Shown: positions 17,260 to 25,327, counted from the stretch's first letter. The stretch is 29,924 nt of DNA from CAWUIH01 sp963922495 (GCA_963922495.1 CAWUIH010000017.1:1-29924); one strand, 5' to 3'. The notes: generated from the letters alone by a model not told the origin. Numbers and translations: made by a program.

Positions 17260-17850
17260 ATGCGACAATGGATTAGCAAGTCTCGTTCTTTATTATTTTG
17301 CACTCTTGGCCTAGCAAACGCTGGGTAAATTTATCACTATACCCGCAACAATGGCTTAAGGTCTTCGTTAAGACAGCTTATCGCGCCCCCTGTTTTCTTC
17401 TTTATCTATGTACAAAGTAGGCAGAAATTACAAATATGATAGTATCATAGGCATGTTGCACGTACTAGAATATATGATCCTAGAAAAAGCAGTTGGATCA
17501 CGATTTCTGGCATAGCCTCTTGATTCATCTCGCCATATAAAAATTTTTCTCATCACCAATGAGGTGACGCCGACAATTTTTATTACACGATCTCAATCAA
17601 TCGGTTATACCATTTAATCGCGTTCAACTGCTTTTTCTAGGATGATGTTTCGAGATACAATAAAGTATTCAGCAAAATTAGATAATCAAGTAATATTGGT
17701 GGCGAACAAAAAAAACCACTGGATTATTCAGATAATTCCGTTCACAATATTGATCAGTTAAATTCTTTTTCTGCTAATAATGCCTTTAAAGAAGTTATTC
17801 ATTCCAATCCGTTTTTCATCGTTGTGGTTTGCTCAAAAATAGTTGCTCTC
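17260..17850 (+). pseudogene. Decayed M16-family zinc peptidase gene, interrupted by a MITE-like element
   Basis: A ribosome binding site (GAGG) and ATG at 17260 start a signal-peptide-like sequence (MRQWISKSRSLLFCTLGLAN) that stops after 22 codons. Reading on in shifting frames recovers the order of an M16 peptidase N-terminal domain: NNGL, VFVKTAYRAP, YKVGRNYKYDSIIG and HVLEYM. After the element at 17479-17641 come MFRDTIKYSAKLDN and a segment like LVANKKN. HVLEY replaces the zinc-binding HxxEH, which would destroy the site. From about 17720 a different frame looks like a peptidase C terminus (FKEVIHSNPFFIVVV), so most of the gene or gene pair appears deleted. In related bacteria M16 peptidase genes lie between ftsY and rsmD, matching this position. 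The function is surely lost. Confidence 0.75.
17479..17641. mobile_element. MITE-like element, copy 1 (163 bp, 17-bp TIRs, 5-bp target duplication)
   Basis: The left end CCTAGAAAAAGCAGTTG (17479-17495) is the exact reverse complement of the right end (17625-17641). Just inside, the arms stay partly complementary for about 15 further bases. The element is flanked by the direct repeat ATGAT (17474-17478 and 17642-17646). Removing it with one ATGAT copy restores the peptidase frame ...LEYMMFRDT..., which confirms the exact boundaries. It encodes no protein and contains a small internal hairpin (TCACC-AATGA-GGTGA). It must be mobilised in trans by an unidentified transposase. Confidence 0.88.
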
Positions 17851-18402
17851 ATGTTCGAAAACAAAGTTCGTATTATTGCCGGTAAATGGCGTGGTAGAAA
17901 AATTACTTTCCCATCCCTTGTGGGCTTACGTCCCACGGCAGATCGTATTCGTGAAACACTTTTTAATTGGTTAATGAATGATATTGGTGGTGCAGTGTGT
18001 TTAGATTTGTTTGCTGGTAGTGGTGCATTGGGATTTGAGGCGTTATCGCGTGGAGCGAAACATGTGACTTTTGTAGATTCCTCTGCAGCAGTGATATCTG
18101 CTCTAAAGGAAAACTCTGATGTTCTACAAATTAATAATTGTAAAATTGTAAAAAGTGATTTTTTGAAAATTAATTTTACTCGTGACCAAAAGTTTAATAT
18201 CGTTTTTTTAGATCCGCCTTTTCGTAAAAATTTCGTAATTCCCGCCATAGATTATCTTATAAAAAATAACTTGCTTGATAAAAACGCACTTGTATATATT
18301 GAGATGGAAACAAATCTTTTATTTGAAACAATTGATAATTTTGAAGTCGTAAAACAATGTGATACCTCGAATTTCCATTATTTTTTACTACGTTTTAAGT
18401 AA
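17851..18402 (+). CDS. rsmD: 16S rRNA m2G966 methyltransferase RsmD
   Basis: S-adenosylmethionine-dependent enzyme that methylates N2 of G966 in 16S rRNA. The start at ATG 17851 gives the normal beginning KVRIIAGKWRGRKI after four residues; a GTG at 17824 would add nine residues from the peptidase remnant. The 183-residue protein has LRPTADRIRETLFNWL, motif I LDLFAGSGALGFEALSRGA and the catalytic LDPPF. It is conserved next to ftsY in many gammaproteobacteria. It is bracketed by two direct copies of the MITE-like element yet appears intact. Confidence 0.94.
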   Translation: MFENKVRIIAGKWRGRKITFPSLVGLRPTADRIRETLFNWLMNDIGGAVCLDLFAGSGALGFEALSRGAKHVTFVDSSAAVISALKENSDVLQINNCKIVKSDFLKINFTRDQKFNIVFLDPPFRKNFVIPAIDYLIKNNLLDKNALVYIEMETNLLFETIDNFEVVKQCDTSNFHYFLLRFK

Positions 18403-18413
18403 TTTAACTTTAA

Positions 18414-18583
18414 CTTAGAAAAAACAGTTGGATCACGATTTCTGGTATACCTTCTTGATTCGTCTCGCTATATAAAAATGCTTCTCATTACCAATGAGGT
18501 GACTTCGATAATTTTTATTACTTATTACGCGATCTCAATCAATCGGTTACACGATTTAATCGCGCGCAACCATTTTTTCTAGG
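18414..18583. mobile_element. MITE-like element, copy 2 (170 bp, diverged)
   Basis: Aligns end to end with copy 1 in the same orientation, with about 21 substitutions and one 7-base insertion (around 18521-18528). The ends are CTTAGAAAAAACAGTTG (left) and CATTTTTTCTAGG (right), so the terminal inverted repeats are now imperfect and no clear target duplication remains. It lies 11 bases after the rsmD stop. It is older or more degraded than copy 1. Confidence 0.8.
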
Positions 18584-18702
18584 CTAATTGATAGTGACGC
18601 TGGAAGTAATAATTTTGTTCAATCTTGTGCTGACAACAAAATAGCTTTGCGGGTGCTGTAGCTATAGAAGTGTATGCAGCAGTATTAAATTCACCGCGCC
18701 AC
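18584..18702. other. Intergenic sequence after gyrB
   Basis: 119 bases between MITE copy 2 and the gyrB stop. I see no gene, no terminator hairpin with a U tract, and no recognisable repeat. Confidence 0.5.
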
Positions 18703-21129
18703 TTAAACATCAAGATTTTCAACTGCCAAAGCGTTTTTCTCGATAAAGTTACGGCGCGGTTCAACTTGATCACCCATCAAGGTAGTAAATATTTCATCTG
18801 CGGCAATAGCATCCTCAATGCTAACCGACAGCATGCGACGAGCATCACTATCCATTGTAGTTTCCCACAATTGATCGGGGTTCATTTCACCCAGACCTTT
18901 GTAGCGTTGAATATTTAAGCCTTTTTTGCCTTCGTCGATGAGCCACTTTAGTGCTTCACCGAAGCTATTGACATAATGTTTTTTATCACCACGAATGACG
19001 TAAGCATCTTTTTCGAGTAGTTCCGACAAGCTGTTATAAAGCGTTACAATATGTTGGTAGTCGGTACAACCAAAAAACTCTCGGTTGAGAACACGATCTT
19101 GTTCTATCCCATGATTGATGATAGTAATAAGCGGTAAATAGAGCTCCCTTTCTTTATTTTCAGTGATATTAATTCTAAATTTTACGCCATAATTACTACT
19201 TGTTTGTTGTAAAGCTTCGTCAAGCTGACTGATCCATATTTTTACTTTTGGCAGGTTACTCAGATCATCGGTTGTCAGTGGTGCAATATGCAGTAATTGT
19301 TCAAGGATTTCTATTGGGTAACGTTTTGCAAGTCGCATCATACTGCGATCAGCGATGCGTTGTTGTAACGCCAATTTTTCTAGCGCGTTACCATTAATAG
19401 CAGGTGTTGCATTTCCGGTAAATAATTGTGCTTCTTCAATCGCTAGGCGTAGCAGTAACGTATCCAATGCTGCGTCGTCTTTCACATATTGTTCTTGCTT
19501 ACCTTTCCTAATCTTATAAAGCGGTGGTTGAGCAATATAAATATGGCCACGCTCAATGAGTTCTGGCATCTGACGATAGAAAAATGTCAGCAGTAATGTG
19601 CGAATATGTGAGCCATCAACATCGGCATCAGTCATGATGATGATGCGGTGATAGCGCAACTTGTCAGGATTGTATTCTTCGCGTCCAATGCCACAGCCAA
19701 GTGCCGTAATCAACGTACCCACTTCTTGAGAAGCAAGCATCTTATCAAAACGTGCCTTTTCAACGTTTAATATCTTACCCTTTAGAGGTAAAATAGCTTG
19801 AAAGCGACGATCACGTGCTTGTTTGGCGGAACCACCAGCCGAGTCACCCTCAACTAAAAATAATTCACATAGTGCCGGATCTTTTTCTTGGCAATCTGCT
19901 AATTTTCCTGGCAAGTTGCCAATATCGAGCACATTTTTTCTTCGTGTCATTTCCCGAGCTTTGCGGGCTGCTTCGCGGGCACGTGCAGCGTCAATAATTT
20001 TCATGGAAATAATGCGTGCTTGCTTGGGATTTTCTTGCAAATAATCCTTTAAGTGTGTTGATACGGCTGTTTCGACGACAGGCTTTACTTCAGAAGATAC
20101 TAGCTTTGCTTTAGTTTGTGATGAAAACTTTGGGTCAGGTACTTTTACCGAGAGTACCGCGGTGATGCCTTCACGCGTGTCATCTCCTGAAGTCGAGATT
20201 TTATTTTTCTTACTGAGGGCTTCTCTCTCTATATATCCATTGAGAGTTCGGGTTAATGCCGCTCTAAAACCTGATAAATGGCTGCCACCGTCGCTTTGAG
20301 GAATGTTATTAGTGAAACAGAAAATAGTTTCTTGAAACCCATCGTTCCACTGTAGTGCTAATTCCACAGTAATGTCATCTTTTTCAATAGAAAAGTTAAA
20401 AACATCATTATGAATAGGGTTTTTATGTTTATTCAAATGTTCTACGAATGCTTTGATACCGCCCTCATATTCAAAAATATCATCTTTACCTTTTCGTTCA
20501 TCGATTAATTCAATACGCACCCCTGAATTGAGAAAAGACAGTTCTCGGAGACGCTTAGCAAGAATATCGTAGTGAAAGGTAATATCACTAAATATTTCAG
20601 AGCTGGGTAAAAAGCGAATTTCTGTACCCGTTTTATCAGTTGGTTCGGTTTTTTGCAGTGGTGCTTGTGGAACTCCCATTTTGTAACTCTGGGTATGTTT
20701 GTGTCCATCTTGGCGAATGGTTAACTCCAATTTTTCTGAAAGTGCGTTGACCACTGAAACCCCAACGCCATGCAATCCACCGGAAACCTTATAGGAATTT
20801 TTGTCAAATTTACCTCCAGCGTGTAATACCGTCATGATTACTTCTGCAGCCGATCTCCCTTCTTCTGGATGGATGTCGGTGGGTATACCACGCCCATTAT
20901 CACGAACAGTCACCGAGCCATCGGTGTGTAAAATAACCCAGATATGACTACAATGACCGGCAAGTGCCTCATCAATAGAGTTATCAACGACTTCGAATAC
21001 CATATGATGAAGACCAGAGCCATCATCAGTGTCACCAATGTACATTCCCGGACGCTTGCGAACAGCGTCAAGGCCTTTCAGAATTTTAATTGCAGAAGAA
21101 TCGTATTTTTGTGGCACATTCACACTCAT
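18703..21129 (-). CDS. gyrB: DNA gyrase subunit B
   Basis: ATPase/TOPRIM subunit of the type II topoisomerase that introduces negative supercoils. ATG 21129 was chosen because GGAG lies five bases before it and it gives the standard start MSVNVPQKYDSSAIKILKGL; an upstream ATG would add eight residues. The 808-residue protein has the GHKL ATPase motifs (VDNSIDEALAG, DNGRGIP, GLHGVGVSVVNAL). It also has the TOPRIM segment EGDSAGGSAKQ with the later DADVDGSHI, and the C-terminal QLWETTM motif. Length matches E. coli (804). It is the last gene in dnaA-dnaN-recF-gyrB but has its own -10 and a long upstream spacer. Confidence 0.97.
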   Translation of the reverse strand: MSVNVPQKYDSSAIKILKGLDAVRKRPGMYIGDTDDGSGLHHMVFEVVDNSIDEALAGHCSHIWVILHTDGSVTVRDNGRGIPTDIHPEEGRSAAEVIMTVLHAGGKFDKNSYKVSGGLHGVGVSVVNALSEKLELTIRQDGHKHTQSYKMGVPQAPLQKTEPTDKTGTEIRFLPSSEIFSDITFHYDILAKRLRELSFLNSGVRIELIDERKGKDDIFEYEGGIKAFVEHLNKHKNPIHNDVFNFSIEKDDITVELALQWNDGFQETIFCFTNNIPQSDGGSHLSGFRAALTRTLNGYIEREALSKKNKISTSGDDTREGITAVLSVKVPDPKFSSQTKAKLVSSEVKPVVETAVSTHLKDYLQENPKQARIISMKIIDAARAREAARKAREMTRRKNVLDIGNLPGKLADCQEKDPALCELFLVEGDSAGGSAKQARDRRFQAILPLKGKILNVEKARFDKMLASQEVGTLITALGCGIGREEYNPDKLRYHRIIIMTDADVDGSHIRTLLLTFFYRQMPELIERGHIYIAQPPLYKIRKGKQEQYVKDDAALDTLLLRLAIEEAQLFTGNATPAINGNALEKLALQQRIADRSMMRLAKRYPIEILEQLLHIAPLTTDDLSNLPKVKIWISQLDEALQQTSSNYGVKFRINITENKERELYLPLITIINHGIEQDRVLNREFFGCTDYQHIVTLYNSLSELLEKDAYVIRGDKKHYVNSFGEALKWLIDEGKKGLNIQRYKGLGEMNPDQLWETTMDSDARRMLSVSIEDAIAADEIFTTLMGDQVEPRRNFIEKNALAVENLDV

Positions 21130-21178
21130 TCTAGCTCCGTGGTTAGGGCACAAGTCGTATTGACCGGAAAAGCATCAA

Positions 21179-21184
21179 ATTATA
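21179..21184 (-). promoter_or_regulatory. Probable -10 element of gyrB
   Basis: Minus-strand TATAAT sits about 50 bases before the gyrB ATG, with a weak TTCGCT 18 bases upstream of it as a possible -35. Confidence 0.45.
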
Positions 21185-21343
21185 CCATTATTTGTTATTG
21201 TTAGCGAATTCTCTGGGTCAGCGAGGTGCTGCGTAATCGTTTGATTTAACTATTATATTTGCTAACCCGAGTAGTTTGGATTTGGCTTCTATTCTTGCTA
21301 TGGTTTGGTGAATGATAGCAATAAGTTTCATACGATCACATTT

Positions 21344-21359
21344 TGTTTCACCTGGAACA
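21344..21359. promoter_or_regulatory. parS-like site 1 (degenerate)
   Basis: TGTTTCACCTGGAACA matches the parS consensus TGTTNCACGTGAAACA at 14 of 16 positions, with differences in the centre and right arm. Confidence 0.55.
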
Positions 21360-21383
21360 TCAATCTAACTATCTGCAAACTCT

Positions 21384-21399
21384 GGTTCCACGTGAAACA
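21384..21399. promoter_or_regulatory. parS-like site 2 (near-perfect)
   Basis: GGTTCCACGTGAAACA matches the parS consensus except for the first base, and keeps the CACGTG core. Confidence 0.8.
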
Positions 21400-21472
21400 A
21401 CTTAAAAATTGAAAGTTGATGATTATAAACCCGAGCCCTGTTGATTTTCTCATAACTTGAGATTGTAGTCGT

Positions 21473-21488
21473 TGTTTCACATGGAACA
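21473..21488. promoter_or_regulatory. parS-like site 3 (degenerate)
   Basis: TGTTTCACATGGAACA matches the consensus at 14 of 16 positions and differs from site 1 at one base. The MITE-like fragment begins directly after it. Confidence 0.55.
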
Positions 21489-21517
21489 TTAATCGCGCTT
21501 AACTGCTTTTTCTATGG
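21489..21517. mobile_element. Right-end fragment of the MITE-like element
   Basis: TTAATCGCGCTTAACTGC followed by TTTTTCTATGG closely matches the right end of copies 1 and 2, with a one-base insertion near the tip. Only about 29 bases remain, and the left part has been lost. Confidence 0.65.
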
Positions 21518-21523
21518 TAATGG

Positions 21524-22624
21524 TCACTTGGTGGATTCTGTGAGGATTTGACCTTGTTTCACGTGAAACACTGAGGAATCCATTGGATGTTGGGCGAAAA
21601 TGGGTTGCATTTCTTGGATATCGATACAGGTTATAAGCACTTGTGCCTTGATGTTAGTTAATATTTCTAACACAGCTTGTTGTTTTTGACTATCTAATTC
21701 AGCAGGTAAGTCGTCTATTAAGTAAATAGTACGATTTTGAGTTTGCTGTTGTAACAATAAGCCTTGGGAGAGATAAAGTGCATAAGTAAGTAGTTTTTGT
21801 TGGCCTTGTGACAGAATATCGTGTGCGGGAATGCCCTCAATCAATAGCTTTAAATCTGCGCGATGTGGTCCTGCAGTGGTATATCCCAACACGCTATCAC
21901 GTGAAAAATTAGTTTTTAGTTGCTCACTATAACACTGTGTTGAGTCCCAACCACAATAATATTCTATTTGAATCGGATAATTTGGTAAAAACACTTTGCA
22001 AAGCTGGTTGAATAGTTTCCGAAAGCGTTCAATGATATCAATTCGACTTTGATGAACTCGTAACGTATCTGTAACCAAAACGTTATCCCAAAAAACCACC
22101 TGCTTGATAGGCAGGTGTTGTTTAAGTGCTGCATTACGTTGCTTTAAGCAGCGTTGTATATTTTGCCAAGGAATATAGCTGTTATGATCTCCATGAAATA
22201 GTAACCAGTCTAGAAACTGGCGGCGTGTTTTAGGCCCATCGTGTAAAAAACGATGACTCATGGCACTAATTACTCGGGTAGGAAGTTTACGAGCTATAGT
22301 GGAGAGTCTAGTGATTATATCACCATTATATTTTAAATGACGTTGACCCGATTTAAATCTTTCAACGCCGAGAGGGAAAAAATTGGATTCATCATCTTGA
22401 ATGCGGCTGAAAATAGAAAAATGTTGTTTATCATCCTGAATTAACCGTGGTGTTACGTGTGTACGAAATGATTTACCCACAGCTAAATAATGAATAGCTT
22501 CAAGGAAGCTGGTTTTACCGGCACCATTGTTACCATAAAAAACGTTCAGTTCTGGTTGTAGTGTAATATCAACATTTTTTAGATTACGAAAGTGCTGAAT
22601 TGTTAACGACGTCAGATGTGACAT
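21524..22624 (-). CDS. recF: DNA replication and repair protein RecF
   Basis: SMC-like ATPase that helps load RecA at gaps through RecOR. The start ATG at 22624 lies five bases after the dnaN stop and gives MSHLTSLTIQHFRNL, with the conserved FRN near the start; an upstream TTG would overlap dnaN. The 366-residue product has Walker A GNNGAGKTS (31-39), the signature LSQGQQKLL and Walker B YLIDDLPAELD. Its last codons contain a perfect parS palindrome (21555-21570), encoding part of VFHVKQGQ without disturbing the frame. Confidence 0.95.
   Translation of the reverse strand: MSHLTSLTIQHFRNLKNVDITLQPELNVFYGNNGAGKTSFLEAIHYLAVGKSFRTHVTPRLIQDDKQHFSIFSRIQDDESNFFPLGVERFKSGQRHLKYNGDIITRLSTIARKLPTRVISAMSHRFLHDGPKTRRQFLDWLLFHGDHNSYIPWQNIQRCLKQRNAALKQHLPIKQVVFWDNVLVTDTLRVHQSRIDIIERFRKLFNQLCKVFLPNYPIQIEYYCGWDSTQCYSEQLKTNFSRDSVLGYTTAGPHRADLKLLIEGIPAHDILSQGQQKLLTYALYLSQGLLLQQQTQNRTIYLIDDLPAELDSQKQQAVLEILTNIKAQVLITCIDIQEMQPIFAQHPMDSSVFHVKQGQILTESTK
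21555..21570. promoter_or_regulatory. parS site 4 (perfect palindrome, inside recF 3' end)
   Basis: TGTTTCACGTGAAACA is a complete match to the bacterial chromosomal parS consensus and is a perfect 16-base palindrome. It is located within the recF coding sequence about 30 bases before the stop. Confidence 0.9.
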
Positions 22625-22629
22625 GCCCG

Positions 22630-23739
22630 TCAAAGCCGCATTGGCATCACCACAAATACACTATCAAGATCTGAGCTTACTTCACGAATAAGCACACTAC
22701 TATTGGAATCTGAAAAAATGAGCTCAGTATCCCCAGAATTAATCGTGTTTAAAATATCAATCAAATAACTGACATTGAACCCAATATCTAAATCATCTTG
22801 TTCATAATGAGTTGCTATTTCTTCTTCCGCAGCCTCTTGTTCTGGATTATTTGATAAGAGTCGTAGTAAATTATGACGTAACTCCAAACGTACGCCTTTA
22901 AATTTTTCATTACATAAGATGGCACTACGCTGTAGCGCTTTCTTTAGAATATCACGATCAATAACTAGTTTTTTATCACCTGTTTTAGGGATAACACGAT
23001 CGTAGTCAGGAAAACGACCCTCAATCAGCTTAGAGGTGAAAATGAAACTATTGGTAGCGATGCGAATATGATTATTACCAATTGTCATTTTAGCTTGGTC
23101 ATCGCTGTCGTTGAGCAACCGTAGTAATTCAACCACGCCTTTTCGAGGAATGATCACTTGAAGACGATGAGACACATGAGTCTGAATCAGTAGTGTATTG
23201 AGTGCGAGACGGTGCCCATCGGTTGCTACCGCAGATAATTTATTAGGATGCACTTCGAGTAGCAAACCATTTAAATAATAGCGCACATCTTGCTGTGCCA
23301 TCGAAAAATATGTGCGTTGTAATAGACGCAACAGCGTTGCTTGCTCGAGCATCAGTTCCACATTGCCGTCGTATTCTTCAAGATTAGGGAATTCTGTCAC
23401 CGGGAGTGTGGATAGTGTGAAACGACTACGGCCTGAACGTAATACGATACGATTTTTTTCATACTGAAATTCAATCGGTGCGTTTTCAGGTAATGCGCGG
23501 CAGATATCCATTAATTTTCGACCAGGTACAGTCCAGTGATACGGTTCAGCGTGACTGCCAGATAGTTGGCTCTGACCGATCAGTTCAACTTCCAGGTCAG
23601 TTCCAGTAATGGATAAGGAATTATCCTTTGCTGATAGTAAAACATTAGATAATATGGGCAAAGTTTGTTTGCGTTCAACCACTCCAATGACCATCTGTAA
23701 TGGTTTTAGCAGCGTTTCACGCAACACAGTCAATTTCAT
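22630..23739 (-). CDS. dnaN: DNA polymerase III beta subunit (sliding clamp)
   Basis: Ring-shaped processivity clamp that tethers DNA polymerase III and binds many repair and regulatory proteins. The 369-residue protein begins MKLTVLRETLLKPLQMVIGV and ends VVMPMRL, both hallmark ends of the family. It has the three-fold repeated domain length and the TDLEVEL segment of domain 1. It lies 21 bases after dnaA and 5 bases before recF. Confidence 0.97.
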   Translation of the reverse strand: MKLTVLRETLLKPLQMVIGVVERKQTLPILSNVLLSAKDNSLSITGTDLEVELIGQSQLSGSHAEPYHWTVPGRKLMDICRALPENAPIEFQYEKNRIVLRSGRSRFTLSTLPVTEFPNLEEYDGNVELMLEQATLLRLLQRTYFSMAQQDVRYYLNGLLLEVHPNKLSAVATDGHRLALNTLLIQTHVSHRLQVIIPRKGVVELLRLLNDSDDQAKMTIGNNHIRIATNSFIFTSKLIEGRFPDYDRVIPKTGDKKLVIDRDILKKALQRSAILCNEKFKGVRLELRHNLLRLLSNNPEQEAAEEEIATHYEQDDLDIGFNVSYLIDILNTINSGDTELIFSDSNSSVLIREVSSDLDSVFVVMPMRL

Positions 23740-23760
23740 CGCGTACTCCTCACATAACTC

Positions 23761-25149
23761 TTATCCGGATAATATGCGTAATAAATTTTTATAATCTTCC
23801 AACAAATCCGGGGTGTTGGAGAGTAATTCCTTAATTTTTCGACAAGCATGTAATACAGTAGTATGGTCACGGCCACCAAATGCCTCCCCAATCTCTGGAA
23901 GACTATGATTAGTTAATTCTTTCGATAATGCCATTGCAATTTGACGAGGACGCGCAATAGAGCGACTGCGGCGCTTAGAGAGTAAATCGGAAACTTTGAT
24001 TTTGTAGTATTCAGCAGTAGTTTTTTGAATATTTGCGATAGTGATCAATTTGGCTTGTAATGTCAGTAGATCTTTCAACGCGTCACGCGTGAAATCGACG
24101 GTTATTGGTTGTCCGGTGAAGTGGGCATTCGCGATCACACGTTTCAACGCACCTTCCAGTTCGCGCACGTTCGATTGAATATGTTTAGCAATGAAGAACG
24201 CCACCTCGTGCGGAATATGCATTTTCAGCTGTTCTGCTTTCTTCATTAAAATAGCGACGCGAGTTTCAAGCTCCGGGGGTTCAACGGCCACAGTGAGACC
24301 CCATCCAAAACGTGATTGCAATCGTTCTTCTAAGCCGTTGATTTCTTTTGGATAACGGTCACAAGTTAATACAATTTGATGTTGTCCATCGAGTAAGGCA
24401 TTGAATGTATGAAAGAATTCTTCTTGAGAGCGATCTTTTCCGGCGAAAAACTGAATATCGTCAATCAGTAATGCGTTAACCGAACGATAAAATCGTTTAA
24501 ATTCATTCATTGCATTGCGTTGCAGTGCTTTGATCATGTCTGCTACGAAACGCTCTGAATGCAGATATAATACTTTTGCTTCCGGGTTGTGAGCGAGAAT
24601 TTGATTACCAATAGCGTGCATTAAATGTGTTTTACCCAGGCCTACACCTCCATACAAAAATAATGGATTGTATGCTTCACCAGGATTTTCCGCCACCTGG
24701 CTGGCTGCTGCGAGTGCTAATTGATTAGATTTGCCTTCGACAAAACTACCGAAGGTAAATTTCAAATTAGTGTTGCTGTTGCCGTGAGTCGCACTTGCAC
24801 CAAAATGAATGTCAACTTTCTTGGGTTTGGGTCTATTGAGGGTAGATTGTGTGACCGGCTGCTCGACTACTTCATTGGTATTACCAATATCTAATATAAG
24901 CTGTGTGGGTTCACCCGAGAGTTGATTTAACAGCTCCTTAATCCTGTTTAGAAATTGTTCATTGATCCAGTCACGCACAAAACGGTTGGGTGCCAACAGT
25001 AGCAAACGGTTTTTTTCAGACTCGACTGCATGTAATGGACGTATCCATTGATTATACTGTTGTGGGGAGATTTCTTCTCGCAACGAATCGAGGCATTGAT
25101 CCCACAAAGAGGATGGCACTGGCATATTCATAACAAAATCAGCCCTCAT
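23761..25149 (-). CDS. dnaA: Chromosomal replication initiator DnaA
   Basis: AAA+ protein that binds 9-mer boxes and opens oriC. The 462-residue product has domain I (SLWDQCLDSLREEIS and IRPLHA), a linker, Walker A GGVGLGKTH (167-175), Walker B LLIDDIQFF and the box-recognition signature GGRDHTTVLHACRKI (425-439). Met at 25149 gives a short extra start compared with relatives; Met at 25131 or 25125 are alternatives without better ribosome binding sites. A well-spaced promoter and a perfect DnaA box lie upstream, pointing to autoregulation. It heads the dnaA-dnaN-recF-gyrB cluster. Confidence 0.97.
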   Translation of the reverse strand: MRADFVMNMPVPSSLWDQCLDSLREEISPQQYNQWIRPLHAVESEKNRLLLLAPNRFVRDWINEQFLNRIKELLNQLSGEPTQLILDIGNTNEVVEQPVTQSTLNRPKPKKVDIHFGASATHGNSNTNLKFTFGSFVEGKSNQLALAAASQVAENPGEAYNPLFLYGGVGLGKTHLMHAIGNQILAHNPEAKVLYLHSERFVADMIKALQRNAMNEFKRFYRSVNALLIDDIQFFAGKDRSQEEFFHTFNALLDGQHQIVLTCDRYPKEINGLEERLQSRFGWGLTVAVEPPELETRVAILMKKAEQLKMHIPHEVAFFIAKHIQSNVRELEGALKRVIANAHFTGQPITVDFTRDALKDLLTLQAKLITIANIQKTTAEYYKIKVSDLLSKRRSRSIARPRQIAMALSKELTNHSLPEIGEAFGGRDHTTVLHACRKIKELLSNTPDLLEDYKNLLRILSG

Positions 25150-25176
25150 TTAACCGGTAGAATAGAAAAGACGGAA

Positions 25177-25205
25177 ATCATAAATTCATTACACGACAAA
25201 TGCAA
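25177..25205 (-). promoter_or_regulatory. Probable dnaA promoter
   Basis: On the minus strand TTGCAT (25205-25200) and TATGAT (25182-25177) are separated by exactly 17 bases, about 28 bases before the dnaA ATG. Confidence 0.6.
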
Positions 25206-25239
25206 TTTGAATTCTTTAGAATGAAATATTCTAACGCGC

Positions 25240-25248
25240 TGTGGATAA
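25240..25248 (-). promoter_or_regulatory. DnaA box upstream of dnaA
   Basis: A perfect TTATCCACA on the minus strand, about 35 bases upstream of the proposed dnaA -35. A small inverted repeat (TTAGAAT, 25216-25222, and ATTCTAA, 25228-25234) lies between box and promoter. An autoregulatory role is the likely reading. Confidence 0.65.
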
Positions 25249-25294
25249 CTTATCTAGCCCCAGTGGTGAATAATTTAGAATTGTTTTTGTAAGC

Positions 25295-25327
25295 TATTGC
25301 CGTGAAATAAAATATTTCACGGCAATA
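25295..25327. repeat. Perfect 15-bp inverted repeat between dnaA and the mucin-like gene
   Basis: The arms TATTGCCGTGAAATA (25295-25309) and its exact complement (25313-25327) surround a three-base AAA loop. It lies 36 bases past the stop of the minus-strand gene at 25364, where a terminator is expected, but no U tract follows on either strand. It may stabilise the 3' end or bind a regulator. Confidence 0.7.

Larger units (their letters stand above)
21130..21523. other. Long recF-gyrB spacer carrying parS-like sites
   Basis: Nearly 400 bases where most relatives have a few tens. It holds three of four ParB-site-like palindromes (the fourth is inside the recF end), a fragment of the MITE-like element (21489-21517) and the gyrB -10. 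A 37-codon minus-strand ORF at 21218-21331 has no ribosome binding site and is probably not a gene. Confidence 0.6.

Noticed and set aside
18579..18773. Minus-strand ORF beyond the end of gyrB
   Set aside because: It overlaps the gyrB end in another frame and the rest of the product matches nothing; no ribosome binding site.
21218..21331. 37-codon minus-strand ORF in the recF-gyrB spacer
   Set aside because: It has no Shine-Dalgarno sequence and overlaps no conserved motif. It is kept only as a note in the spacer entry.
25295..25327. Palindrome considered as a fifth parS site
   Set aside because: The arms contain GTGAAATA and TATTTCAC but lack the CACGTG centre and TGTT/AACA ends at the right spacing.
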